Source of the DNA: a virus
Virus record (IMG/VR): IMGVR_UViG_3300025087_000048
Span: 1 to 64,000 of that record
Reading direction: 5' to 3' (one strand)
DNA length: 64,000 bases
Shown here: positions 6,681 to 16,354 of the stretch, piece after piece
Numbering within the stretch: the stretch's first letter is position 1
Layout of the letters: the number at the start of each line of letters is the position of its first letter
Made by a program: the position numbers and the translations under genes
Notes under the pieces: generated by a model
What the model was told of the DNA's origin: nothing
Seen by the model: only the letters and a program-made list of their open reading frames with translations
Databases searched by the model: none

Positions 6681-8899
6681 CAGACCACGACTCCGTTAAC
6701 CCTGATCCTGAGTCCAGGGCGCGTCACGATGTCCACGTCCGGTGGCTCCACAGGGGGCGGTGGAGGTGGGGGCGGTGCGGGTGTCCCAATCGCCGACCCG
6801 ACCGAGCAGTGCCGCAGATACTCACGCAGCGCGGGAACGTCAGCTCCCATATCCGTCCCCGTTCCGAACCCATTCGCTGCGAGCGCCGAGAACTCGACGT
6901 CTGACAGAACAGCGAGCTCCGCAGCTACCGGCCCGCCGAGCTGGTCCTGACATGCCGCACCACGCAGCGAGTAGATTGCAGGCCGCGACCCGAAATGCCA
7001 AAGCCCGTGCCCGCGAAGGTACAACGGCATATTCGGAACGATGTCACTCGGTTGCCTCTTCGTAACCCGAAACAGTGCCTCCGCTCCCGTGCAGTTGCCC
7101 CAGATCGACCCATCGTTCCCGATAGCGACCGCTGACAGATACGGAACCGCCATCAGCTTGTCAAGCGGGCCATTGGTAAGCTGCCGATCCTGCCACGCCA
7201 GACCCTCTGGGAAGAACGCACCCTTGTACTCTCCAGTCGCTGAAAATCGGTAGTTCTGCTGCTGCCCCCAGAACGCCACAAAGATGTCGCCCTTCGGGCC
7301 GACCACCCCGTGCACGTCCACGGCGAGCCCCGGGTTCCGCGTGTTCGCGTCGGCCTTCACCGTCGCAAGCGTCTTGACCGTCCCGGCCATGAGGTCGGTC
7401 TTCCGGATGGCAAACGTGTACCGCTCGACCGTGATGAGCGCCGTTTTATCCTCGTCCGCCCAGTCGATGGCCTCGGGGCGCACATAGGAGCACACGCCGA
7501 ACGGCCCGTCCTTGAGGTACTTGGCACGGAGCGCCGCAAGCGCGGCGGGCCCGGCTTCCTGGGTGCTCGACACGTCGTCGTCTGCCCGCACGCCGAGCTC
7601 GGCGTTGGTGGGATTGACGATGCTCTTGACCACCGTCTCGACGGGTCCCTCGCCCTCGGCTCCGTCCTGCGCATTGATTTTGCGGAGAGAGTTGTTCTCG
7701 CGGTCGGTCACGTAGAGGTCGCACGACAGCCCGTCCCTGTACTCGGGATGAACCGTCTTCATCACCACGCCCCATGGCTGGTTGAAGAGGGCGAGGTGTC
7801 GAGGCCCGTCCCGGTGGCCCGCCTCCTTCGTGCGCGAGCCGGCGTAGGTGCGGGCTGTCCATGGGCGGGTCCGGTCAGCGGGGTCCTCGATCGCGTAGAA
7901 CACCCTGTGGTTCAACGTGTCGCCGCCGTACCAGTCGTCACCCCACCGAGGGCATTGGATAACCGACCACGGCTTGTTGAGCCCCGCAGGCCCGTCCAAC
8001 CACATCCCGACCTGCTCGTAGTGCGCCTCATGCCACGCGGAGTACTTCGCCCACCAATCCGAGTCCACAGTGTCGTGGTACGGCATCAGGCGGTCGGCCT
8101 TCAGCCGGCGACCGAGGACAGTCGTCACGTGCCCGGAAAGATCCACGCGTAGAATGCGCCCGCCCACGTTGCAGCCGACGAAGCTGTTGTCCCTCCGATC
8201 GACGACGGCTTGCCACACGTAGCCGATGTTCCCTACATTCCGCGAGCCATCTTTGAACCCAGGCACGATGCTCCCCGCCTTGTCGAACCAGGCGTAAACC
8301 TGGCGCGGCTTGACACAAACGTATCCACCAGGCGTGTCGGTAAACCTCGCAAGTGAGTCTTTCGGGACCGCCATTGCCATACGCTCGACCCACAGCGATG
8401 ACGTAGGAAGGCGTGTCGCGTAAGGCGTCCCAGCACGTGGGATGAGCGGGTCGGGGCGCGGGCCGACGCCTGGCGTGTAACGAACCTTGACCCCGCCAAC
8501 AGAGCAGACGTTGTTCCGCAAGGCATAATTCGTAGGCCCGGTCCAGATATCCTGCTCGCCTACGACGGGCCCGCCACCGTTATCCACCGTGACCTCGATG
8601 CCCTCCGCGACGTGTTGACCGAGCAGGTCCTCGCATGAGAGCCAGTGTGAACCAGGCGAGACGGTGCGCCAGTCACACGCCGCACGCCACACCCCAGCCG
8701 TGCTCGAGATCCAGGCGGTAATCGGTGTGCCGTCAAGGGTGAACCGGACGTCCGCTGTCACGGCCATCGGCCCACCCCCGATCGTGTTGGCGCGCACTTC
8801 GATGGAGTTCAGCCCGCCGACGCGCAAGAAGTACGTGTTGCGCCGGTATGACTGATTCTCGCTCTGGGCGTTCGGATTCCGGAAGACAAGTTGAGCCAT
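6680..8899 (-). CDS. NHL/beta-propeller-like virion protein, GC-rich
   Basis: Seven hundred and thirty-nine residues, probably a tail spike or surface-exposed protein. The N-terminal 120 residues look like an Ig-type or attachment domain. The central part has repeated propeller-like strands, including FNQPWGVVMK followed by DLYVTDRENNSLRKI, a typical NHL blade. Near the end a Pro run (APPPPPPPPVEPP) links to a short C-terminal tail. The gene is strongly GC-rich and uses G/C-ending codons, unlike the genes on both sides, which suggests horizontal acquisition. No enzyme motif was found. Confidence 0.7.
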   Translation of the reverse strand: MAQLVFRNPNAQSENQSYRRNTYFLRVGGLNSIEVRANTIGGGPMAVTADVRFTLDGTPITAWISSTAGVWRAACDWRTVSPGSHWLSCEDLLGQHVAEGIEVTVDNGGGPVVGEQDIWTGPTNYALRNNVCSVGGVKVRYTPGVGPRPDPLIPRAGTPYATRLPTSSLWVERMAMAVPKDSLARFTDTPGGYVCVKPRQVYAWFDKAGSIVPGFKDGSRNVGNIGYVWQAVVDRRDNSFVGCNVGGRILRVDLSGHVTTVLGRRLKADRLMPYHDTVDSDWWAKYSAWHEAHYEQVGMWLDGPAGLNKPWSVIQCPRWGDDWYGGDTLNHRVFYAIEDPADRTRPWTARTYAGSRTKEAGHRDGPRHLALFNQPWGVVMKTVHPEYRDGLSCDLYVTDRENNSLRKINAQDGAEGEGPVETVVKSIVNPTNAELGVRADDDVSSTQEAGPAALAALRAKYLKDGPFGVCSYVRPEAIDWADEDKTALITVERYTFAIRKTDLMAGTVKTLATVKADANTRNPGLAVDVHGVVGPKGDIFVAFWGQQQNYRFSATGEYKGAFFPEGLAWQDRQLTNGPLDKLMAVPYLSAVAIGNDGSIWGNCTGAEALFRVTKRQPSDIVPNMPLYLRGHGLWHFGSRPAIYSLRGAACQDQLGGPVAAELAVLSDVEFSALAANGFGTGTDMGADVPALREYLRHCSVGSAIGTPAPPPPPPPPVEPPDVDIVTRPGLRIRVNGVVV

Positions 8900-8928
8900 C
8901 GTGGTTACCTATTCCCGGCCCTCCCAAG

Positions 8929-9369
8929 TCATGGTGCCAGTCCCCGATGGGGTCGTTGGGGTTGAAGCCCCTGCGACTGCTGCTCCCCAATAACATTCAA
9001 CCCTCGAAGTTTCAAACTCAATAAGCCAAGTCCTGATATCTGCTTACGTGTATCCTCATCGAGACGCCAATACAGCGTGACGAGCATCTGCCGCTGTTCA
9101 TCTGTTGGCAATGCATTATTGAAGGTCTGCAATTTCAACTCGTTAAACATGCGCTCATTGTTTGTTTTCATCGTGTCTCGATCGTCGGCAACCCGCTTTG
9201 AGATGCCTGCCTGCGCCGTACGTGCCATGCCCCATTCTTCAATATTTCGCCACACTAACCACGTTTGTCCCACCAGTACCACCAAGATCATGCAAAAAAC
9301 CAGAGTGGACCACTTCATGGCTGGAACACGAAACCGAGAACCATTAATCGGCTGTTCGTTCTCTGCCAT
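8929..9369 (-). CDS. N-terminal membrane-anchored protein
   Basis: One hundred and forty-six residues. GAGGG lies eight bases before the ATG at 9369, so this is preferred over ATGs five and fifteen bases upstream. A transmembrane helix at about residues 21-41 (LVFCMILVVLVGQTWLVW) precedes a charged, helical, probably periplasmic domain. This topology is compatible with an i-spanin or a virion membrane protein, but it is not diagnostic. Confidence 0.65.
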   Translation of the reverse strand: MAENEQPINGSRFRVPAMKWSTLVFCMILVVLVGQTWLVWRNIEEWGMARTAQAGISKRVADDRDTMKTNNERMFNELKLQTFNNALPTDEQRQMLVTLYWRLDEDTRKQISGLGLLSLKLRGLNVIGEQQSQGLQPQRPHRGLAP

Positions 9370-9586
9370 ATGCATATCCCTCACGTAGCATCATTGCAAA
9401 ACACGAAGGGCACCGACGCTCTGTTTTGACTTTGGACGCATGCTTATCCCCCCCTGGAGTTGGAATATATCGAAACATCCAGCCCTTTGGATGCCACGAA
9501 GACATGGTCTCACATTGTCCACAGGGCGCTTTTCGCGTTGTCCCCGCATGATACTCCTGCCATTCCACCCTTATAACTTGGCTCAC
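9344..9586 (-). CDS. zinc-finger protein, 80 aa
   Basis: GTG at 9586 overlaps the upstream stop (GTGA) and has GAGGTG five bases before it. Two Cys pairs, CGQC and CPSC, about 36 residues apart, indicate a zinc ribbon. The middle is aromatic and basic. No family recognised; it belongs to the set of zinc-ribbon mini-proteins scattered across this genome. Confidence 0.65.
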   Translation of the reverse strand: MSQVIRVEWQEYHAGTTRKAPCGQCETMSSWHPKGWMFRYIPTPGGDKHASKVKTERRCPSCFAMMLREGYAYGRERTAD

Positions 9587-12500
9587 GGGTTCACCTCGCT
9601 GGCTAACGTGGCCCACAGAGATGGAGGCGGACCAAACGCATATTCCGAAGTCCGTAACCCGACCGGCATCCGGGTCACCTGCCCTGGAGGCATCACACGC
9701 CGCATCTTGGCATTGCGAATCGCCTGCTGCCCAATATCATAGACGGGCCCAGGAAGAACATCCTTGTACCGTTCATTAAACTTTTCCATCTCCTGCATCG
9801 CTTCAACATGTCGGCCAACCGCAAGAAACTCTGCGGCTTTCCGCCGTGCTGCGCCCAAGTCCTGTTCCATCCCGGTCACCCTCTCGGCAGTATAGCGTTC
9901 CCGTTCACGGAACGCCGGAGGCATCCCAGCCGCCTGAAGCATGATCTGCTGCAAATCCACGGCATTTTTCGAAAGCATCCCGCCATCTGATGGCTGCAAT
10001 CCAAATGCTTCACTCATATCGAGTGCTTGACGAAACTGTCCATCATTCTGAACAAGCCGTAACGCTGTCATAATTCGGTTGAGTTGCACCCCACCCGGAA
10101 GAGACTGTGCGATCAACCCAGCTCGTTCCTGAGGAGACAGCGGACGGCCCGCCGTACTCATGTCAAATCCACGACCAGCTGATTTTCCCCACCCAAGTCC
10201 GAGCAACCCTTGAACATGCCCGAACGAAGGCCCTGGCAAATAGAACATCCACGAGTTTAAATCCTCGGCTCCAATTGTCCCGAGTCCCAATTGATGCTGC
10301 AATGAAACCCCGAACACCAATTCCGGAAGCCCAGGAACTGTCATCGCTCGCTTCCAGATGGACCGTGTCGCTTCTTCTTCCCCCCACTGTCCAAGCGGGA
10401 GCCCAGCTCCACCAGCCAGAATCAACGAGGGAACCCAGAATTTGATAAACGGTAATGTCCGATTCCACTCGCCCTTTGTCGCCCCTTGCTGAGCCTCTTC
10501 AAAGAGCCGGAGCATAAAATGGGTCTGGTTCAATCTGAATGTCTGAAACTGGCCAACCGTCCGCCAGATATCACCTCGAAACTTTGGAACCATATTCGCC
10601 CGTGAATGAATAAACTGTGTCTCATTCATCACCTTCCGGGCAAACTCAGTCAACTCACGTGGATCAACAATCCCCTGCGCTTCCCCTTCGCGCAATCCCG
10701 CGAGAAACGCATGCGTCTTATTTCCACGTTCCGATGCAGAGAACATCTTCCCGCTGACCCGCACCAACTTATCCCAAAACTTCCCGGCCCCTGTTGATTC
10801 GATAGATTCCTCAATCCCAAGTTTCCGCAGAACGTCAGCTTCAATATTCAATCCAGCTTTCTGTACCAGAGCCATTCGCTCAGGATTCCGTGTATCCGTT
10901 AGAGCCTGGAAAAATGCTGATGGACGGACCACGGCAAACGTATTCAATCGCTGCAATGTATTAACAAACGGCGACAGAATGGAGAACCCAATCGTGCGAA
11001 CAAACTGGACTTCTCGCATTCGTCGCCAGAATTCCGACGTTGGTTTTCCGGATGCCCCAAGCCAGTAGTTCACATGCTCAGCCATATACTGCTTGATTGC
11101 AGGGTCCTTGATCTCTGCAAGCGCAGCCTTTAATTCTGGCATAATTTCACGCACAGCCACATGACGACCATATTGCGTCGCATAGAGCTTCAACGTTTCC
11201 GCAAACGGAATATTCTGAGGATAATCCTCCGGCGTCATGATAGATCGACGTCGCGTCGAAACCGGAGCACGCGCCCGAATTAAGTCCTCAATAGGAACGG
11301 GCTGGTACCCAGTCCCTCGTTCGATCTGAAGTTCACCAGACGCCACAACACGTAACTTATCCCGATACACTGGAAGATAATTTGTCATCCGCTGCTCTGG
11401 ACGAATTACCCCGTCAGCAACGTACCTGGTAAACACTCGATCCATCACATCACGCAATTTCGAGACAGATTCCCCCACTGCCTCGGGGGCCTCTCGCTGC
11501 AACATTGAATAAAACTCCTCCTCCGGGCGCAACATATTTTGATAGAAAATTCGACTCACCTTTTTCATTGTCTCAGGAGCCCACTTCATTGCCCCTGGTA
11601 TCTCGTTAAAAAATGATTCCACAACACGAGCCTGTGTCCCATCCGCTCGTGTCAGCAAATTGATGATTCTCTCTCCCGCTGTTCCAGCAACAACCCAGCT
11701 CACAGGCAACCACCCTCGCTGCCCGAGTGCTTGAACAATCTTCGAGTTTGAGTACCCAGACGCCCGAAGCACAGGTGTCTCAGACGCAAGACGACCAGAC
11801 CCACCAGAAATTGGAGGAAGATTGGTAATCTCAGGGAATGGCACATCATTGGCGACTCGCACCGCCCGACTCACCGACGAAGGAAGGGTTTGACCCCTTC
11901 CACTTCGCAGAATTGAATATCCAGACTCAAGAACCTCAGGTCGCACAATATCTGGATTCACCAATGGATTCGCCACTGGGGTTACTCCAGGAGGGAACGT
12001 CGGAGATTCAAATGGTCCTTTCAATGCCTTCAGCACGCGCCCAGGTCCAGCCAACGCCCGCCCAACCAGACGTTGCCGTTCTGACTCTGTCACCCCGTAT
12101 CGAAGTGCGAGATTGAGCGGAGCTGGAACCGATCCAGGAGTCGGAGGATTCCATGGAGTTGGCGCAACAGGTAACCCCTTCCGACTCAGTAATTCTCCAA
12201 GTAACGAACGCGCTTCAGCCGCAGCCAAGTTCGTTGACATTCCCATTGACTTCAAAAACATTGACACCTGTTCATCAGACATCTGACCCACCATCGTACG
12301 AACGGCTTCATTCGAAATCATGGGGGCTTTTGCAATCCCGACCCGCTCGAGCATCTGCTCCGCTTGACTGACCCCTCCGCCACCCCGCCCGAAGGGGAGT
12401 TGCGTTTGTCCAACCGCAGGTCCCTTGCCAAACACCTTTGAATAATCCTGTGCCGTTGGACCAAATACTGCCAGCGGATCTCCCGCCGTTGAAACTCCCG

Positions 12501-13485
12501 CTTGCACTTGACGCAATGCAAGATCCTCAGGACCACCAAGGGCCGGTGGTTTCAAAGACATCCCCCGTGCCAATTCCCCTGATTGTCCAAACTGTCGAAG
12601 GGCCTCGAGATCAGCAGCCTCTGGAGGGACACTCGCTTGCACCCGGCGCAACGCGGCAAGATCATCCTCCTGGATTGGACCAGTCGGAGGATGCACCGCA
12701 CCTGACCGTCGCTCCAGATAATCTATTCGATTCTGAAGGGTCCGCTTGTAGAGCTGCCAATCCTTCTTAATCCGCTTATTCGGCGCATTCGCAATCTGCG
12801 CCGTCACATCCGCCATCTCTAAACGAATTGCACGCAATGCCTCTGTTGCCGTTTTAGAAGAATCCTGAATCAACTGTTCCGTTGCCCCAATAACCCCAGG
12901 TGCTGGGGATAAAATATCTGTAGCCCGTGTTCCGGCTGTTCCAGCCGCTCCCCGCCATTTCACCCCGGCAATGCGAGCCCCAGCTGCGCCAAGCCCTGCC
13001 CCCAGAAGCGTCTGTATGACTGTTCCTGGTAGGGTACGAGCCTCTGGCTCCACAAGTTCCGGCAGCGTGGCTCCTGCGGCCCCTGAGAGGGCATAGGTAC
13101 TCAGCCGACCAGCATCAGAAAGGGCTTTTGGCAGGGCTCCGAACCCCGGCTTCAACATCGTGGTTGCAGCCGCCCCTGGTCGCACTCCAGCCGCAAGCAG
13201 TTTCGGGAAGATAGCCCCTGCCCCAGCCACCCCCATCCCTGCGGCACGAGTCAGCGGAGTAAACCCAACTCCCATCCCGGCAAGACTTGACAGAGTTTCT
13301 GGCCACCCCCCGGGGCCAGCTTCCTCATACGGGCGTAGCCCCAAGGGTTTGTCAAGACCAAATGAAACACCAGATGAAAACCCGCGAGCAATCTGCTGCC
13401 ATGTCGAAGCCCCTGGAGGGGCCGTCGGAACCTGCCCCGGCAAGGGACCAAACACTGCGAGATAATCATCCTGATCAAGAAGCAT
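9583..13485 (-). CDS. giant internal virion (ejection-type) protein, 1300 aa
   Basis: At 1300 residues this is the longest protein in the window. It lies directly after a 676-residue structural protein and next to tail genes, as ejection proteins do in podoviruses. The N-terminus has hydrophobic Gly/Ala-rich segments (about residues 65-185). Residues 190-500 are helical with Pro-rich linkers. The C-terminal third contains QFQTFRLNQTHFMLRLFEEA, which resembles segments of large polyvalent virion proteins. I see no clear lysozyme or transglycosylase signature. Likely packaged in the head and ejected with DNA; inferred from size and position. Confidence 0.65.
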   Translation of the reverse strand: MLLDQDDYLAVFGPLPGQVPTAPPGASTWQQIARGFSSGVSFGLDKPLGLRPYEEAGPGGWPETLSSLAGMGVGFTPLTRAAGMGVAGAGAIFPKLLAAGVRPGAAATTMLKPGFGALPKALSDAGRLSTYALSGAAGATLPELVEPEARTLPGTVIQTLLGAGLGAAGARIAGVKWRGAAGTAGTRATDILSPAPGVIGATEQLIQDSSKTATEALRAIRLEMADVTAQIANAPNKRIKKDWQLYKRTLQNRIDYLERRSGAVHPPTGPIQEDDLAALRRVQASVPPEAADLEALRQFGQSGELARGMSLKPPALGGPEDLALRQVQAGVSTAGDPLAVFGPTAQDYSKVFGKGPAVGQTQLPFGRGGGGVSQAEQMLERVGIAKAPMISNEAVRTMVGQMSDEQVSMFLKSMGMSTNLAAAEARSLLGELLSRKGLPVAPTPWNPPTPGSVPAPLNLALRYGVTESERQRLVGRALAGPGRVLKALKGPFESPTFPPGVTPVANPLVNPDIVRPEVLESGYSILRSGRGQTLPSSVSRAVRVANDVPFPEITNLPPISGGSGRLASETPVLRASGYSNSKIVQALGQRGWLPVSWVVAGTAGERIINLLTRADGTQARVVESFFNEIPGAMKWAPETMKKVSRIFYQNMLRPEEEFYSMLQREAPEAVGESVSKLRDVMDRVFTRYVADGVIRPEQRMTNYLPVYRDKLRVVASGELQIERGTGYQPVPIEDLIRARAPVSTRRRSIMTPEDYPQNIPFAETLKLYATQYGRHVAVREIMPELKAALAEIKDPAIKQYMAEHVNYWLGASGKPTSEFWRRMREVQFVRTIGFSILSPFVNTLQRLNTFAVVRPSAFFQALTDTRNPERMALVQKAGLNIEADVLRKLGIEESIESTGAGKFWDKLVRVSGKMFSASERGNKTHAFLAGLREGEAQGIVDPRELTEFARKVMNETQFIHSRANMVPKFRGDIWRTVGQFQTFRLNQTHFMLRLFEEAQQGATKGEWNRTLPFIKFWVPSLILAGGAGLPLGQWGEEEATRSIWKRAMTVPGLPELVFGVSLQHQLGLGTIGAEDLNSWMFYLPGPSFGHVQGLLGLGWGKSAGRGFDMSTAGRPLSPQERAGLIAQSLPGGVQLNRIMTALRLVQNDGQFRQALDMSEAFGLQPSDGGMLSKNAVDLQQIMLQAAGMPPAFRERERYTAERVTGMEQDLGAARRKAAEFLAVGRHVEAMQEMEKFNERYKDVLPGPVYDIGQQAIRNAKMRRVMPPGQVTRMPVGLRTSEYAFGPPPSLWATLASEVNP

Positions 13486-13486
13486 C

Positions 13487-15517
13487 TTACGGACCCATCG
13501 CCCCTACGGGAGCCGGAGGAGTCAACGAACGTGCCGCAATCGTCGCATCCACTTGCGCCTTTCGCCGTAAAAGCTCTTGATTCATTCTCATCAGCACATC
13601 CCGCTGCTGATTCGGACGTAACTGCTGCCACGTTTTTCCTCGATATGCAGGAACCGCCACCATCACTTCATCCCGAATCGTGTTCACCTGTTCTGGTGAC
13701 GGAGATGGTGGCCCTTGATACGGCAGAGGTTCAGTCTGTTCCCATGGAGCGAGCGTCGGACTGAGACGCCCACGTTCGCTCATCACTGGTTCTTTTGAAA
13801 ACCTCGGACCTCCCTGCTGAACTTCCGTGCTCTTCCCCTCTACCCTGGGGGGTTGAATCGACGCCTGTACTTGCCGCTTCGCCTCAGCAATCATCGTCAA
13901 CGCCTGCTGCTTCACTTGTGGTCCATATTCATATGATGTCGGATCATCTAATCCTGGCTTGCTATTAAGACGTTGTTCCATAATCGCAAGACGCTGCAAC
14001 TTTGTCGCAGGAGGCTCGTTTAATTGCATGACATCAGCAATATTCCGCCCAAGTCCCCGGATATCAAGGGTCGCCAATGTCCCAGGCAGATACTTTTGAA
14101 AGTGCCCACGCTTTGCTATTTCATACGTATTTCGTAACTCCTGATACCGTTGTTCGGCGGGGAGCAGCACGTTCTTTTTATACACATCAGACACTTCGCC
14201 TTCCGTCGTCGCAGTCGGAGAAACCTTCCAACCCGCTGCCTGAGTAATGGCAGCCTTATCTTGCGCCATTGTCCACACTTGCTGCGCCTGTGCCAAATCA
14301 TCCGATGTCGATGCCACTAAACGCCACGACTGTTCCTGTTCCGCAAGATTCTGCCGCCATCGCTGATCTGTCGTCTGCGCTTTTATTTGCTCCTGTTTCT
14401 GCTGGAACTCCATCGCCTTCTCTTGGAACGTATCAACTTCACGCCGAACCATCGGCCAATATTCTTTGGCTTGCATCGCCTGATATGTTGCAACACTCAG
14501 AGGTTTCCACGCGGCTTTTGAATCTGCATACACAGGAAAATCGTTCATCAGCAACCCCACCGCGACCATATTTTCCGCATTCGCAAGGATCTCTGGACTC
14601 AGCGGCTGACCAACATCGGCAAGCCCTCGTAATGCCGATGTGAATTTACGCATATTCACACCCTGAGCATCTCCGCGCTTCTCAAACGCATCGAGTGCAC
14701 GATGATTCGTGGCAATCTGATCCTTTTCTTTTTCCTTTGCCACGAGCAAAGCACTGAGAGTTTGGCGATCCGTTGCCGGATCATCAAACAACGGAAGACC
14801 CTTCTCCTCTGCCATCTTCCGTGCCGACACACGAAATCGCTGATCTATAGACATAGCCTGCATCAATCGTGTTGTGTCTGGATTCATGTCTCCAATAAGT
14901 GACATCAGTACCTTCGATGCTTCGTCATCCAGAGGATTTGCGGCAACACGCTCCATCGCTTGCAGCCCAATTTGAGTCCGCTGTCGTTGTCGAACGCCTT
15001 CCGTCTCGGCCCGCTGCCGCGCATACTGCGCCATCATTGGCCCAGGCGTGGCTCCAGTTGCCCCACGGAAATATACCTCACGTTGCTTTGGTGACATCGC
15101 CATCAGCGTCTGAGCCGACGTCTCCGCAGGCTTCGCCAACTCAGTTGCCTGTTGTGTAAACGAAATCGGCAACGTCGCCCGCTCCGGCAATGTTGGAGCC
15201 CCCTGAGCCTCGCCCATCGCCCACGGCACATTCGGTTCCGAATATGGAACTTCACTCCCCTTTGGCATCTGCTGTTGGGACGCGGCGCGTTGCGCCATCC
15301 ACGTCATCAAATCCTGATTCTCTTTTTTCTGCTGCAACCCGCCATACATCTGACCAAATCCAGAAAGCGCATTCCGAATATCAATGGTTGACCGTTGCGG
15401 ACCGTACAACGTATTCCGAGTATGCGTAATGTTCGGCGCAAGCAACCCTGCGATTTGCAGAGCCAGAGCGGGGTCCTGCCATGCCTTCTGTGCAACTGAC
15501 GTATCGAATTCACTCAT
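13487..15517 (-). CDS. large helical internal virion protein, 676 aa
   Basis: Predominantly helical and Gln/Ala-rich, with long amphipathic stretches (for example KAMEFQQKQEQIKAQTTDQR) and no membrane segment. Proline-rich C-terminus. GTGAGGA ribosome binding site before ATG. It sits one base upstream of the 1300-residue protein, so the two are probably made together and may be a pair of internal/ejection proteins. No named family recognised. Confidence 0.6.
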   Translation of the reverse strand: MSEFDTSVAQKAWQDPALALQIAGLLAPNITHTRNTLYGPQRSTIDIRNALSGFGQMYGGLQQKKENQDLMTWMAQRAASQQQMPKGSEVPYSEPNVPWAMGEAQGAPTLPERATLPISFTQQATELAKPAETSAQTLMAMSPKQREVYFRGATGATPGPMMAQYARQRAETEGVRQRQRTQIGLQAMERVAANPLDDEASKVLMSLIGDMNPDTTRLMQAMSIDQRFRVSARKMAEEKGLPLFDDPATDRQTLSALLVAKEKEKDQIATNHRALDAFEKRGDAQGVNMRKFTSALRGLADVGQPLSPEILANAENMVAVGLLMNDFPVYADSKAAWKPLSVATYQAMQAKEYWPMVRREVDTFQEKAMEFQQKQEQIKAQTTDQRWRQNLAEQEQSWRLVASTSDDLAQAQQVWTMAQDKAAITQAAGWKVSPTATTEGEVSDVYKKNVLLPAEQRYQELRNTYEIAKRGHFQKYLPGTLATLDIRGLGRNIADVMQLNEPPATKLQRLAIMEQRLNSKPGLDDPTSYEYGPQVKQQALTMIAEAKRQVQASIQPPRVEGKSTEVQQGGPRFSKEPVMSERGRLSPTLAPWEQTEPLPYQGPPSPSPEQVNTIRDEVMVAVPAYRGKTWQQLRPNQQRDVLMRMNQELLRRKAQVDATIAARSLTPPAPVGAMGP

Positions 15518-15532
15518 GCATGAATCCTCACG

Positions 15533-15778
15533 TTAAAACTGTCGATCAGATCCTGACTGTTTCTGTTGCATCACCTTTAACAATTCAACCATGGCAGGAG
15601 ACACGCCACCAGACAACCCGCTATCCTGCAACACTGACCCACCCATCGCCGGAGAACCACCGCCTGACTGAAACATATCCGGTGACATTGCCGGAGCTCC
15701 AGTGGACGGATTCTTCTTCAAATATTGCGCAAGCAATAGAGCAAGCGTCCCGTACGTCCCAGCGTTACCTTCACCCAT
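15533..15778 (-). CDS. small structural-module protein, 81 aa
   Basis: GAGGGG binding site, start overlapping the previous gene by eight bases. Short helical N-terminus (YGTLALLLAQYLKKN), Gly/Ser/Met-rich middle and a helical Gln-rich end. It fits the pattern of small virion accessory proteins in this cluster. No specific function assigned. Confidence 0.6.
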   Translation of the reverse strand: MGEGNAGTYGTLALLLAQYLKKNPSTGAPAMSPDMFQSGGGSPAMGGSVLQDSGLSGGVSPAMVELLKVMQQKQSGSDRQF

Positions 15779-16349
15779 TTACCCCTCCGGAAGATTGACC
15801 GGACAGAGCGAGATACCCGGGGAACCGAGCTGCAAGCAACTGTGAAATCTGCTCAGCCGACGATGGCCTTGAATATGCCCCAGGTGGCCCAAGCAAGTAT
15901 CGAGATCCTCCACGCTGAGGAGGTGGAGCCCCCACAGATGGTAAATTTGGAAGCGGACGCATCTGCTGAGCCTGCCGTTCAGCCCGTCCCTCCGCAACAT
16001 TCTTTGCCACAGCCTGCGACGCATAATCAAACCCAGTCGAACTCGAACGAGGAGCCCCCTTTGCCAACGTCTCTTTCTCAGACTTTGATACAGAAAGAGG
16101 CTCTCCAAATTCCCCGTACGGCGTCTGTTTCACCGATTCCTGTGACTGCAATGCCTGCGTAAATGCGTCCTGACGTTGTGGACGCATTCCATATTCCAAC
16201 ATCGCCGCTGCCACAGGAGCTGCACTGCCGATCGCCCGTGGACCACCAGCCAGTGAATTCACAACCCCCATCCAACGCATCGCAGCATCCGGATTCTCCG
16301 ACACGTACGATCCTAATGCCGCTGGCATCCCTTGAATTGTCTCTCCCAT
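15771..16349 (-). CDS. hypothetical virion-module protein, 192 aa
   Basis: ATG at 16349 has GGGGAA ten bases upstream and lies inside the end of the preceding gene; a GTG at 16373 is a weaker alternative. The N-terminal third is small-residue-rich and hydrophobic (GPRAIGSAAPVAAAMLEYG). The rest is Pro/Arg/Gln-rich with PLPNLPSVGAPPPQRGG. Probably an internal or head-tail protein, given its neighbours. Confidence 0.55.
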   Translation of the reverse strand: MGETIQGMPAALGSYVSENPDAAMRWMGVVNSLAGGPRAIGSAAPVAAAMLEYGMRPQRQDAFTQALQSQESVKQTPYGEFGEPLSVSKSEKETLAKGAPRSSSTGFDYASQAVAKNVAEGRAERQAQQMRPLPNLPSVGAPPPQRGGSRYLLGPPGAYSRPSSAEQISQLLAARFPGYLALSGQSSGGVNG

Positions 16350-16354
16350 AATTT

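Noticed and set aside
7310-8152. 280-codon plus-strand open frame
   Set aside because: It is antisense to the GC-rich propeller gene; long frames are expected opposite GC-rich codons, and its protein is Arg/Val/His-rich with no domain or ribosome binding site.
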